Part shown: positions 16,432-26,207 of the stretch, one piece after another
Position numbering within the stretch: position 1 is the first letter of the stretch
Layout: the number at the start of each line of letters is the position of its first letter
NCBI GenBank assembly: GCA_016871015.1
Contig: VFZX01000030.1
Location: 1-37,057, forward strand
Reading direction: 5' to 3'
DNA length: 37,057 bases
Source: Acidobacteriota bacterium
GTDB lineage: Bacteria > Acidobacteriota > Terriglobia > Bryobacterales > Bryobacteraceae
Notes under the pieces: model-generated
Told to the model about the DNA's origin: nothing
Databases searched by the model: none
What the model saw: only the letters and a program-made list of their open reading frames with translations
Made by a program: the position numbers and the translations under genes

Positions 16432-17238
16432 TCAGAAAGTCCATACCGCTTCTCCTCTCGGGCTCACAATCATTTTCGAGCGCGCTCCAAATCGCTGGGC
16501 AATCTCCCCGGCCACGCCCCGCTGCAGGGAAAACGTCACACGGCGAATGCCGGACCCGGATGCATCGGAGGGAACCACATGGATGCGGATCTCAGGACCG
16601 GTCGCCGTCACATTTGCACCGCCGCCGGAGGCCTGGTAGCCGAGTTTGACGAGCATCTCCGGAAACGCGGCGTGTTGGGGTCCATCAAGAGCCAGCTCGA
16701 TCGCCGTTACGTCTTTGAAAAGAAACTCGGAACGCCGGGTGTCCTGGCCGATCTTCGCCACGTAGCGATCCAGTACATTGCGGCGGCGCAGTGAGTTCGC
16801 CCCTACCGGCGGCAGTTCCGGATACCAGTTCGCCAGGAAATCGGCATGGTACTCCATCACCCAGGTGCGGAACCGTTCGCTGCGCGCCACGTCGCCGGCC
16901 ACCGAGAGTGAATGAAACCACGGGGGCTCGGCAGCCCCGGTCCGGCGGGTGATTGTCCTCCGGACGGGCAGCACAGCGGAAAGGTCAGCCGGGCGTTCGA
17001 TGCCCAACGCGATCCCCGAAGCCCCCACCGGGCGGCCCTCGGCGCCGTCCTCGAAAAACTCGAAGTAGGTGTTTCGGCCGTAGAAGTAGATGCCGGTATA
17101 GGCCGCGTCGTTGCGCTGAGTGGTGCGTTCCTCGTAGGGAGCGAACACCGTCTTCAGCCAGGCGGAGTCGCGGACGGCGGCGAAAGTGTCCCGGTCCAAC
17201 GTCAAGAAGAAGTGGTTGAGAAAGACCGGTGGCGTCAT
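16432..17238 (-). CDS. DUF5829-like protein of unknown function
   Basis: A 268-residue protein that starts PPVFLNHFFLTLD and has YTGIYFYGRNTYFEFFE near 46-62, the pattern I associate with DUF5829. Glyoxalase-like strands (EFFEDG, GASGIALGIE) and conserved Trp and His residues (PWFHS, MEYHADFLANWYPE) suggest an enzyme or ligand-binding fold, but I do not recognise a reaction. No signal peptide is seen. It lies 37 bases downstream of nuoN on the same strand and may be transcribed with the complex I operon. The 3' end adjoins the truncated toxin. Confidence 0.7.
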   Translation of the reverse strand: MTPPVFLNHFFLTLDRDTFAAVRDSAWLKTVFAPYEERTTQRNDAAYTGIYFYGRNTYFEFFEDGAEGRPVGASGIALGIERPADLSAVLPVRRTITRRTGAAEPPWFHSLSVAGDVARSERFRTWVMEYHADFLANWYPELPPVGANSLRRRNVLDRYVAKIGQDTRRSEFLFKDVTAIELALDGPQHAAFPEMLVKLGYQASGGGANVTATGPEIRIHVVPSDASGSGIRRVTFSLQRGVAGEIAQRFGARSKMIVSPRGEAVWTF

Positions 17239-17275
17239 CCCCCTATGCTACATGGCGGCGGTCCTAGAGGTTCAA

Positions 17276-18742
17276 CTACCGCCCAATCGCCGACGAACGC
17301 GATGCGACGTTCAACAACAATGATGGCGCCACCCCCAACACCACCACCGCCAGCGCCGCAACCAGCGACGCCACCCGGATCCCAGCCGCCGGCTCCTCCA
17401 GCGACTCCGTCGCGTGCCCCGGCTCGTGGAAGTACATCACCACGATGATCCGCAGGTAGTAGTATGCCGCCACCGCAGAGTTCAAAAGCCCCAGCACCGT
17501 CAGCCAGTACAACTGCGAATCGAGCGCCGCCTTAAAGATGTAGAACTTCCCGAAGAAGCCGCCCGTCAGCGGGACCCCAATCAGCGACAACAGGAAGATC
17601 GCAAACAGAGCCGCCGTCACCGGCTGCCGCTGCGACAGTCCGGCGAGATCGTTCACCTGGACGTACCGCTCGCCCTGCCGCGACAGGTGGCTGATCAGCG
17701 CGAACGCGCCGATGTTCATGAACACGTAACTCGCCAGATAGAACATCGCCGCCGCCGTGCCGATCTGTGAATGCGCGGCCACTGCCACCAGCACGTATCC
17801 CGCATGCGCGATCGAGGAATAGGCGAGGACGCGCTTGATGTTGGTCTGCGTCAGCGCCGCAAAATTGCCGATCACCATCGTCGCCAAGGCCGACACCCAG
17901 ACCACCGGGAGCCACGTTTCCGCGATCCCGTCGAATGCCGTGATATAGACCCGGATGAACACTGCGAACGCCGCCGCCTTCGGACCCGCCGACATGAACG
18001 CCGTCACCGGCGCGGGCGCGCCTTGATAGACATCCGGGGTCCAGGCCTGGAACGGCGCTGCCGACACCTTGAACGCGAACCCGACGAACATCAGTCCCGC
18101 GGCCAGCCCTACCAGCGCCGGATCCGCGGTGGCGCTCGTTTGCAGATACTGCCGGATCACCGCCAGATTCGTCGATCCGGTGAGCCCGTAGATCCACGCC
18201 ACGCCATACAGCAGGAACGCCGTGGCGAACGAGCCCAGCAGGAAATACTTGATCGCCGACTCGTTGTTGCGCTTGTCGTCCCGGAGGTAGCCCGCCAGGA
18301 CATAGGTTGCGATCGAGGAGATCTCCAGTCCGATAAACACCATGATCAGCTCGTTGGCGGTCGCCAGGATGCACTGGCCCACCAGCGAGTACAGGATCAA
18401 CGCGTAGTATTCGCCGGAATCAGCCCGCTCCCGGCTCAAGTACGACGGCGAACACAGCACCGCCAGGATTCCGACCGTGAGCACCAGCATCCGGAAGAAC
18501 GTGCCAAACCCGTCCACCAGCAGGAAATCCGAGAACGCGGGACCGGGATTCGAGCCTGCATAGCACGCCGCCGCCATCGCCAGAAACAGCCCGAACAGCG
18601 CGACCTTGTGGGTCCCCTTCCGATGTCCATCCCCCGCGAACCCTTCCAGCACCATGATCAGCGTGCCCATCAGGATGAGGATCGTCTCCGGAAGGAACCG
18701 GATATATTCAGCTTCGGTGGGGAAAGCGAAGTTAGCGGGCAT
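17276..18742 (-). CDS. nuoN: NADH-quinone oxidoreductase subunit N
   Basis: A 488-residue polytopic antiporter-like subunit of complex I, part of the membrane proton-pumping arm. The conserved pair is present: Glu140 in MVFIGLEISS and Lys225 in GFAFKVSAAPF, followed by QAWTPDVYQGAP. Length is normal for the family. Its start overlaps the end of nuoM by 11 bases, the usual final gene order L-M-N. Confidence 0.95.
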   Translation of the reverse strand: MPANFAFPTEAEYIRFLPETILILMGTLIMVLEGFAGDGHRKGTHKVALFGLFLAMAAACYAGSNPGPAFSDFLLVDGFGTFFRMLVLTVGILAVLCSPSYLSRERADSGEYYALILYSLVGQCILATANELIMVFIGLEISSIATYVLAGYLRDDKRNNESAIKYFLLGSFATAFLLYGVAWIYGLTGSTNLAVIRQYLQTSATADPALVGLAAGLMFVGFAFKVSAAPFQAWTPDVYQGAPAPVTAFMSAGPKAAAFAVFIRVYITAFDGIAETWLPVVWVSALATMVIGNFAALTQTNIKRVLAYSSIAHAGYVLVAVAAHSQIGTAAAMFYLASYVFMNIGAFALISHLSRQGERYVQVNDLAGLSQRQPVTAALFAIFLLSLIGVPLTGGFFGKFYIFKAALDSQLYWLTVLGLLNSAVAAYYYLRIIVVMYFHEPGHATESLEEPAAGIRVASLVAALAVVVLGVAPSLLLNVASRSSAIGR

Positions 18743-20228
18743 TGGCGGCTCTCATCTCCACGCGAGCTTTCGACTGTTCGAGGATCTTGGCATTGGCGGC
18801 CGAGATCGGATTCAGGAATCCGCCCGCCGCCGTGCCCATCCAGACCATCAGGATCACCAGCGGCGCAACCGCCACCAGCTCGCGTGTGTTGATATCGGTC
18901 ACGTGGTGCTCCACGTCGTGGGGCGTCTTGCCCAGGAAGGTCCGCTGGTACATCCACAGCATGTAGCAGGCGGAGAAGATCACGCCCAGCGCGGCGAACA
19001 CGGCCCAGCGGAAATTGGCGATCGCGGCGCCTTGCAGCACCAGGAACTCGCCGACGAAATTGTTGAGCAGCGGAAGTCCGATCGAGGCGAGCGTGGTGAT
19101 CATGAAGATCACCGCGAGCTTGGGAGCAACCGTGGCCACGCCGCCATAGGCTTTGATCTCCAGCGAATGCTGGCGCTCGTACAGGAATCCGACCAGCATG
19201 AACAGCGCACCAGTCGACACGCCGTGGTTCAACATCTGGTAGACCGCCCCGTCCAGGCCCTGCTGGTTAAACGCGAACGTCCCGAGCACCACGAAACCCA
19301 AGTGGCTCACCGAGGAGTAGGCCACCAGCTTCTTCATGTTTGGCTGGACCATCGCTACCAGCGCACCCACCGAAATCCCAACCAGCGCGAATCCAGCGAT
19401 CCAGGGCGCCAGCTCCCGCGCCGCGCCCGGGAACATCGGCAGACAGAACCGGACGATGCCATAGCACCCCATCTTCAGCATCACCGAGGCCAGCATCACC
19501 GATCCTGCCGTCGGCGCCTCGACGTGGGCGTCGGGCAGCCACGTATGCAGCGGCCACAACGGGACCTTGATCGCGAACGCGATGAAGAACGCCAGGAACA
19601 GATAGATCTCGGCGTTGTGGCTCAGGTTGATGCGGCCCTCCTGCAGCAGCTTCGTCAGGACCGTGTAGTCGAACGTTCCGCCCTGCGTGTACAGGTACAG
19701 GATCGCGGCGAGCATCAGCACCGAGCCGGCCATCGTGTACAGGAAGAACTTCACCGTCGCGTAGATCCGCCGGTCGTGTCCCCAGATGCCGATCAGGAAG
19801 TACATCGGAACCAGCGTGACTTCCCAGAAAACGTAGAACAGGAACAGGTCGAGCGCCGCGAACACGCCCACCACTCCGAACTCGAGCAGCAGCAGGAAGG
19901 CGTAGAATTCCTTCACCCGGTGGCTGATGTAGTTCCACGAGATCAGCACGCACAGCGGTGTCAACAGCGTCGACAGGATGATCAGCCACAGACTGAGCCC
20001 GTCGATCCCGGTGTGGTAGCGGATGTTCGGCGTCTCGATCCACGGGATGTTGTTCTCAAACGAGTAGGCCGCCGGATTCGCGGTGACCGGCCCGATCAAT
20101 CCGAGTGAGGCCAGGAAGATCACGATCGACAGCGCCAGCGCCGCCTGCCGGGAGCTCGCCGCCGGGATCAACAACAGTAACAGGAAGGCCACCGCCGGAA
20201 GGAAGATGACGAGGTCGAGCAGGTTCAC
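18732..20228 (-). CDS. nuoM: NADH-quinone oxidoreductase subunit M
   Basis: A 498-residue antiporter-like membrane subunit of complex I. Key residues are Glu136 (FWEVTLVPMY) and Lys221 (IKVPLWPLHTWLPDAH). The start chosen is GTG at 20228 (VNLLDLVIFLP), which overlaps the nuoL TGA; the longer open frame upstream is hydrophilic and overlaps nuoL, so it was rejected. Membrane segments run through almost the whole protein. Confidence 0.95.
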   Translation of the reverse strand: MNLLDLVIFLPAVAFLLLLLIPAASSRQAALALSIVIFLASLGLIGPVTANPAAYSFENNIPWIETPNIRYHTGIDGLSLWLIILSTLLTPLCVLISWNYISHRVKEFYAFLLLLEFGVVGVFAALDLFLFYVFWEVTLVPMYFLIGIWGHDRRIYATVKFFLYTMAGSVLMLAAILYLYTQGGTFDYTVLTKLLQEGRINLSHNAEIYLFLAFFIAFAIKVPLWPLHTWLPDAHVEAPTAGSVMLASVMLKMGCYGIVRFCLPMFPGAARELAPWIAGFALVGISVGALVAMVQPNMKKLVAYSSVSHLGFVVLGTFAFNQQGLDGAVYQMLNHGVSTGALFMLVGFLYERQHSLEIKAYGGVATVAPKLAVIFMITTLASIGLPLLNNFVGEFLVLQGAAIANFRWAVFAALGVIFSACYMLWMYQRTFLGKTPHDVEHHVTDINTRELVAVAPLVILMVWMGTAAGGFLNPISAANAKILEQSKARVEMRAANAR

Positions 20229-22096
20229 AGTGAGCTTCCTCCCATCGCCGTCATGGCTGCCAGCACCAGCAGCGATCCGAGCACCACCCAGGCCGCATAG
20301 CTGCGGATGTTGCCCGTTTGGAACCGGCGCGTGATCCCGCCGATCATCCTGGCCAGCGTCCCTGCCCCGTTCACTGCCCCGTCCACGATCCCTGCGTCCA
20401 ACCCCTTCCACAGGATCGACTTCGATCCATCCACCAGCGGGTGCACGATCGTGCCGTAGTAGACCTCATCCACGTAGTACTTGTTATAAACCGCGCGGTA
20501 GAGCCCACCCAGCGCCGACGCAATGGACTTGGGCGTCTCCGGGCTGAGCACGTACAGGAACCAAGCGAGCGCGATACCCGCCAGTCCCGCGGCCACCGAA
20601 ATCGCCACGAGCGTCGAATCATGCTCGCCGCCCTTCAGCGGGAACACCGGTTCCAGGAATTGCGGAATGTGCGTGTAGCCACCCGCCAGCGACAGGACCG
20701 CCAGCACGGCCAGCGGACCCGTCATCACCCAGGGCGACTCGTGCGGATGATGATGTCCGCGGTACTCGCCGAAGAACGTCATGAACATGCAGCGCGAAAC
20801 GTAGAACGCGGTCATTCCCGCCGTAATCACGCCCACCCAATACATCCAGGGATGATGATGATGCGCTGCCAGCAGGATCTCGTCCTTGCTGTGGAATCCG
20901 GAAAATGGCGGGACTCCGGCGATCGCCACCCAGGCGCAGGCCAGCGTCAGGAACGTCACCGGGATCTTCGAGCGCAATCCGCCCATGTGGCGGATATCCT
21001 GCTCGCCTTCGAGCGCATGGATCACCGACCCGGCTCCGAGGAACAGCAGCGCTTTGAAGAACGCGTGCGTCACCACGTGGAAGATCCCCGCCGAGAACGC
21101 GCCGCACCCGAGCGCCAGGAACATGTAGCCCAACTGCGACACGGTCGAGTAGGCAAACACCTTCTTGATATCGAACTGCGTGATGCCGATCGTGGCGGCC
21201 AGCACCGCGGTGATCAACCCCACGTAGGCCACCACTTCCATCGCGATCGGAGCATTCACAAACAGCGCCGCCGACCGGGCCACCATGTAGACACCGGCGG
21301 TCACCATCGTCGCCGCGTGGATCAGGGCGGACACCGGCGTCGGGCCCTCCATCGCGTCCGGCAGCCAGACATATAGCGGAACCTGAGCGGACTTACCGGT
21401 GGCGCCCACCAGCAGCAGCAGGCAGATCGCCGTCAACCATCCGAATCCCGATTCCGGCGAAAGGGCCTTGGCCTTCTCAAACACCGCCGGGAAGCTCAGC
21501 GAGCCGAAGTGGACGAAGATCAGGAACATCGCGAGCGAGAATCCAAAGTCGCCGATGCGGTTCACGATGAACGCCTTGTTGCCGGCGTTGGTCGCGCTGA
21601 GCTTGAGGTAGTAGAAGCCGATCAGCAGGTACGAGCACAGCCCCACGCCCTCCCAACCAACGAACAAGAGCAGGTAGTTGTTGGCCAGCACGAGCGTGAG
21701 CATGAAGAACATGAACAGGTTCAGGTAGGCGAAGAACCGTTCGTAGCCCTCTTCATGCGACATGTATCCGGTCGCATAGATATGGATCAAGGATCCGATT
21801 CCAGTGACAACCAGGAGCATCACCGCCGTCAGCCGGTCGATCGCCAGCTCCACCGGGATATTCAGCGCCCCAGAAGCGATCCAGGTCCCGTAGGTTTCAA
21901 TGTGGGAGTGCTCAAGCGGCATCAGCGCCGAGATGCACTTCAACACCCAGGCGAATGAAGCCGCCACCGTACCCACGGCCACCAGGCTCACGGCGCCCTT
22001 GCCCAGCCGCTTGCCGAGCAGTCCGTTGATGAGGAATCCCAGCAAAGGCAGGACCGGGATTAGCCAGAGAGATTGCGAGGAGTGCAAGGAATGCAT
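20225..22096 (-). CDS. nuoL: NADH-quinone oxidoreductase subunit L
   Basis: A 623-residue antiporter-like subunit that forms the distal end of the complex I membrane arm, with the long lateral helix at the C-terminus. Seen are Glu149 (FVGWEGVGLCSYLLIGF), Asp183 (NRIGDFGF), Lys235 (GKSAQVPLYVWLPDAM) and His260. A His-rich loop (HHHHPW, GHHHPHES) lies near 440-490. It starts 1 base after the nuoK stop. Confidence 0.95.
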   Translation of the reverse strand: MHSLHSSQSLWLIPVLPLLGFLINGLLGKRLGKGAVSLVAVGTVAASFAWVLKCISALMPLEHSHIETYGTWIASGALNIPVELAIDRLTAVMLLVVTGIGSLIHIYATGYMSHEEGYERFFAYLNLFMFFMLTLVLANNYLLLFVGWEGVGLCSYLLIGFYYLKLSATNAGNKAFIVNRIGDFGFSLAMFLIFVHFGSLSFPAVFEKAKALSPESGFGWLTAICLLLLVGATGKSAQVPLYVWLPDAMEGPTPVSALIHAATMVTAGVYMVARSAALFVNAPIAMEVVAYVGLITAVLAATIGITQFDIKKVFAYSTVSQLGYMFLALGCGAFSAGIFHVVTHAFFKALLFLGAGSVIHALEGEQDIRHMGGLRSKIPVTFLTLACAWVAIAGVPPFSGFHSKDEILLAAHHHHPWMYWVGVITAGMTAFYVSRCMFMTFFGEYRGHHHPHESPWVMTGPLAVLAVLSLAGGYTHIPQFLEPVFPLKGGEHDSTLVAISVAAGLAGIALAWFLYVLSPETPKSIASALGGLYRAVYNKYYVDEVYYGTIVHPLVDGSKSILWKGLDAGIVDGAVNGAGTLARMIGGITRRFQTGNIRSYAAWVVLGSLLVLAAMTAMGGSSL

Positions 22097-22097
22097 G

Positions 22098-22415
22098 CTA
22101 GAGTTTCAGCGAATCCACTTCGTCCACCATCAGCGTGGCGCGGTTCTTGAACACGGTGAGGATGATGGCCAGGCCCACCGCGGCCTCAGCCGCCGCCACC
22201 ACCATGACGAAGAACGTGAACAGGTGGCCGTCGGTCTGCTTCAGGTGATAGGAAAACGACACAAAGCTCAGGTTCACCGCGTTGAGCATCAACTCGATGG
22301 ACATGAACATCGTGATCAGGTTCTTACGGATCAGGAAGCCCGCCACGCCGAGCACGAACAGGATCGCGCTCAGGGTGAGATAGGCGACAAGAGGTACCGG
22401 AGGAGGAGGAGGCAA
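22098..22415 (-). CDS. nuoK: NADH-quinone oxidoreductase subunit K
   Basis: A 105-residue, three-helix membrane subunit of complex I. The two buried glutamates of the proton path are present: Glu41 ([12 protein letters not shown]) and Glu77 ([13 protein letters not shown]). The N-terminus MPPPPPVP is an unusual proline run, probably a slight extension before the first helix. It starts 1 base before the nuoJ stop codon region and is followed directly by nuoL. Confidence 0.95.
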   Translation of the reverse strand: MPPPPPVPLVAYLTLSAILFVLGVAGFLIRKNLITMFMSIELMLNAVNLSFVSFSYHLKQTDGHLFTFFVMVVAAAEAAVGLAIILTVFKNRATLMVDEVDSLKL

Positions 22416-22416
22416 G

Positions 22417-22920
<504 letters not shown>

Positions 22921-22926
22921 GTCAGT

Positions 22927-24117
22927 CTATTTCCACACCGCCACAAGCAGTCCGGTCGCAAACAGCGTGCCGATCGAGACCGGGAACATCCAGCCCCACG
23001 CAAAGTGCATGAGCTGGTCATAACGGAAGCGCGGCAGGGTCGCGCGCACCCAAATATAGAGGAAGAGCAGGAACAGCGTCTTTGAGAGGAACCAGAACAG
23101 CGGCGTCGTGATCGGCATCAAGACCGGAATCCAGTGCAGCACGCCGATCCCGCAGAAGATCACGCCGAACAGCGGCAGCGAGATCCGGTCTCGCGCACGC
23201 GCCAGGTTCACCGTACCGTGATAGAGCATCAGTACACCACTGGCGAAGAACACAGCGCCGGGCACCCAGTCGAGCCCGGGGGTGGGAGGCAGCCAGCCGC
23301 CGAGGAACAGGATCACCGCCAGGCAGCAGATGGTGGTCATATTCGCGTACTCGGCCATGAAGAACGCCGCGAACTTCATCGACGAGTACTCGGTATGGAA
23401 TCCCGCCACCAGCTCGTTCTCGGCTTCCGGCAAATCAAAGGGAATCCGGTTGGTCTCCGCGAACGCGCAAATCAGAAAGATGATGAACGCGACAAACGGA
23501 ATCCCGAAGTAGGAAAAGATCGACCAGTTGTAGAGGAAGCCCCACTTGACTACGTTCTGCGACTCGACAATCTCGCGCATCGACAGCGAATTGTGCATGA
23601 GCAGGGGCGCGGCGATGGCCACGGCCAGCGGAAGCTCGTAGCTCACCATCTGGGCCGAGGCGCGCAGTCCGCCGAGCAGCGCGTATTTGTTGTTCGACGA
23701 CCACCCGGCCAAGGCCACCGCATAGACGCCGATCCCCGAACATGCCAGCGGGACCAGGACGCCGATATTCAGATCCGTGAGCCCCAGGTACGTCTCGATC
23801 GAGGTGAATGGCACCGTGATCTTGGGTCCAAACGGGATCACTGAAATCGAGATCAGCGCCATGGCGACGCCGATCACCGGTGCCAGCAGATAGAAGAACT
23901 TGTTGACGTGGGCCGGAATCAGGTCCTCTTTCGTCAGCAGCTTGATCGTATCGGTGAGCGGCTGCAGCAGCCCGTGCGGACCCACGCGGTTCGGACCCAC
24001 GCGCACCTGCACGTGCGCGATCACTTTTCTCTCGATCCACTGCAGGTAGGCAAGCGCGGTGAGGAAGACGAAGGCGACCAGTCCGGTCTTGATGAGACTG
24101 AGGAGGAGGAAATCCAT
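22927..24117 (-). CDS. nuoH: NADH-quinone oxidoreductase subunit H
   Basis: A 396-residue membrane subunit of complex I that forms part of the quinone chamber and links the peripheral and membrane arms. Family signatures are WIERKVIAHVQVRVGPNRVGP near 27-47 and the loop ETNRIPFDLPEAENELVAGF with its conserved acidic residues. Eight or nine membrane segments are visible. It begins 11 bases after the nuoG stop. Confidence 0.95.
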   Translation of the reverse strand: MDFLLLSLIKTGLVAFVFLTALAYLQWIERKVIAHVQVRVGPNRVGPHGLLQPLTDTIKLLTKEDLIPAHVNKFFYLLAPVIGVAMALISISVIPFGPKITVPFTSIETYLGLTDLNIGVLVPLACSGIGVYAVALAGWSSNNKYALLGGLRASAQMVSYELPLAVAIAAPLLMHNSLSMREIVESQNVVKWGFLYNWSIFSYFGIPFVAFIIFLICAFAETNRIPFDLPEAENELVAGFHTEYSSMKFAAFFMAEYANMTTICCLAVILFLGGWLPPTPGLDWVPGAVFFASGVLMLYHGTVNLARARDRISLPLFGVIFCGIGVLHWIPVLMPITTPLFWFLSKTLFLLFLYIWVRATLPRFRYDQLMHFAWGWMFPVSIGTLFATGLLVAVWK

Positions 24118-24128
24118 CTGGTAAAGAT

Positions 24129-26207
24129 CTAGCCTTTATACAAAGCGCCCGGCGCTTCCATGACCGAGCCGAGAATCTTGGAGTAGCGGCCGAGACTGCC
24201 CGAGGTGAACAGCGTGTCGCCCGCCGAGCGAACCAGTTCCGGGTCGGGCAGCACGTCCACCCTTCCGTTGACCGGCTGCGCCTGCGCCGCGCCGCCCGTG
24301 GCGAGCACCGGCAAAGGAACATTATAACCACGCACTGACTTCCGGATCTCTTCGAACACCGCTTCATTTTGCGCGCGTCCGGCATCGACGCCCATCGCGC
24401 GCGCGATCAGTCCGAAGATCTCCAGGTCGGGCTTTGCGCCCATGATGTTCAGCCCCTTCTTCAGTCGCTGAATCTGCCCGGTCACGTTGGTCACCGTGCC
24501 GGACTTCTCATACGCCGAAGCCGAGGGGAGCACCACGTCGGCTTGTTTGGCGGTGTCGGTGAGGAACAGATCCTGCACCACCACGAACGCTTTTCCGGAT
24601 GCCAGCCGCTTGCCGCCCGCGAGCGGATCAGCGCCCACCACCCACAGCGCCGCCAGGTCCTGCGACGCCGCCATCTGGGGCAGACTCATGCCGCGCACCG
24701 CCGCCGGATGGTATCCCGGACCAAGCTCGGGCAGCAGGCCCATGTCCATCGCGCCGCGTGAATTCGAATAATCCACCAGGCAGACGTACCGCACTGGGAT
24801 CCCCAACGAATCGCCAAAAGCCACCAGCTCACCTACCGCCGCGCCCTTGATTCCGTCACCGAACACGATCACCAGATCCGCGTGCTTCTTCAGATCCTCG
24901 CCGAGCCCCCGCACTCCGGCCAGGTAGTCCGCCGTGTGGACCGCCTTGGCCGCGGTCTGCTCTTCCCGCACCGGACCACGCGTCACCGTGTAGACCGCCG
25001 CCTGGTGATGCCGGACATTGGCGCGAACCTGGAACGCCAGGAACGGATGTTGCTGCGAAAGATCCGCGTCCACCACCAGCACCGCCTTGGCATGATAGAG
25101 CGAATCCGCCGTCGCCAGCGCATCCGTCTTGCCCGCCAGGGCATGAATCAATGCCGGAACGTCGCCTGACCGCGCATGGTCGATATGCGGCGTCCCCAGC
25201 CCTTGCCGGGCGAACTTCTGCAGGAAGTAGCTTTCTTCGTTGGTCGAATGGACCGAGCCGGCGACGCCGATTGCCCCGCCCGCCGCCTTGATCTCAGCGA
25301 ACCGTGCCGCGACCGCTTTCACAGCCTCGGCCCAACTCACTTCCTCGAGCTTGCCGTTTCTTCGCACCATCGGCGACTGGAGCCGGTCCTCGTGTTTGAT
25401 GAAGTCAAACGCGTACCGGCCCTTGATGCACAGGAATTCCCCGTTGATGCCGGTGGAGTCGCGGTTGTTGCCACGGACGATCTCGTTGTTGCGGACGCCC
25501 AGCGTGGTCTTGCATCCGTCCGAGCAGTGCGTGCAGATCGTGCCCACGTGCTCCATTTCCCACGGACGCGTTTGATACCGGTAGATTCCGCTCGTCAGCG
25601 CGCCCACCGGACAGATGTCGATGCAGGCTCCGCACTGGTCGCAGTTCAGGTGATCGCCTTTGTTGGGCGTGATTTCGGAGTAGGCGCCGCGATGCGTGAT
25701 CCCGAGCGCGGTGACTCCCATGCCCTCGTCGCACACCCGGACGCAGCGGTAGCAAAGAATGCAGCGCGGCGCGTCATAGTAGACCACCGGCGACCACTGC
25801 TTCTCGTCCACATGATGCTTCACCTCGGTGAAGCGGCTCTCGCCCGCGCCATAACGGAACACCATGTCCTGCAACTCGCACTCGCCGCCCTTGTCGCACA
25901 CCGGACAATCGAGCGGATGGTTGGTGAGCAGGAACTCGAGCGTCGTCTTGCGCGCCTGGACGGCCGAAGCCGCCTCGGTCCGAACGACCATGCCTTCGGC
26001 CACCGGCAGCGTGCACGCGGCCTGGAGCTTGGGGAACTTCTCGACCTCGACCAGGCACATCCGGCACGCGGCCTGGAGCGAATACCCTTCGTAGTAGCAG
26101 AACGCGGGAATCAGGATCCCCGATTGTTTGGCGGCGTCGATCAGCAGGGTCCCGGGCGCCGCCTGGACCGCCTTGCCGTCGATCGTCAGATTCACCGGGT
26201 TAGACAT
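24129..26207 (-). CDS. nuoG: NADH-quinone oxidoreductase subunit G with an extra [4Fe-4S] motif
   Basis: A 692-residue peripheral-arm subunit carrying most of the iron-sulfur wire from FMN. Ligands seen: [2Fe-2S] N1b at Cys37, 48, 51 and 65; His-ligated N5 at His97, Cys101, 104 and 110. A ferredoxin-like part has two full CX2CX2CX3C runs (Cys149, 152, 155, 159 and Cys189, 192, 195, 199). An N7-type site lies at Cys225, 228, 232 and 260. Typical NuoG has only one cluster (N4) in the ferredoxin part, so an additional cluster is predicted, as in FdhF- and NADP-hydrogenase-like proteins. The molybdopterin-oxidoreductase-like domain follows from about 220 to 600. It is shorter than E. coli NuoG. 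Its start overlaps nuoF by 8 bases. Confidence 0.93.
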   Translation of the reverse strand: MSNPVNLTIDGKAVQAAPGTLLIDAAKQSGILIPAFCYYEGYSLQAACRMCLVEVEKFPKLQAACTLPVAEGMVVRTEAASAVQARKTTLEFLLTNHPLDCPVCDKGGECELQDMVFRYGAGESRFTEVKHHVDEKQWSPVVYYDAPRCILCYRCVRVCDEGMGVTALGITHRGAYSEITPNKGDHLNCDQCGACIDICPVGALTSGIYRYQTRPWEMEHVGTICTHCSDGCKTTLGVRNNEIVRGNNRDSTGINGEFLCIKGRYAFDFIKHEDRLQSPMVRRNGKLEEVSWAEAVKAVAARFAEIKAAGGAIGVAGSVHSTNEESYFLQKFARQGLGTPHIDHARSGDVPALIHALAGKTDALATADSLYHAKAVLVVDADLSQQHPFLAFQVRANVRHHQAAVYTVTRGPVREEQTAAKAVHTADYLAGVRGLGEDLKKHADLVIVFGDGIKGAAVGELVAFGDSLGIPVRYVCLVDYSNSRGAMDMGLLPELGPGYHPAAVRGMSLPQMAASQDLAALWVVGADPLAGGKRLASGKAFVVVQDLFLTDTAKQADVVLPSASAYEKSGTVTNVTGQIQRLKKGLNIMGAKPDLEIFGLIARAMGVDAGRAQNEAVFEEIRKSVRGYNVPLPVLATGGAAQAQPVNGRVDVLPDPELVRSAGDTLFTSGSLGRYSKILGSVMEAPGALYKG

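Noticed and set aside
20229-20411. Upstream extension of nuoM
   Set aside because: Hydrophilic, low-complexity stretch that overlaps nuoL; the GTG at 20228 starts the first membrane helix.
20318-21376. Long plus-strand open frame over nuoL
   Set aside because: Arg/His-rich shadow of a high-GC membrane-protein gene without recognisable domains; nuoL is certain on the other strand.
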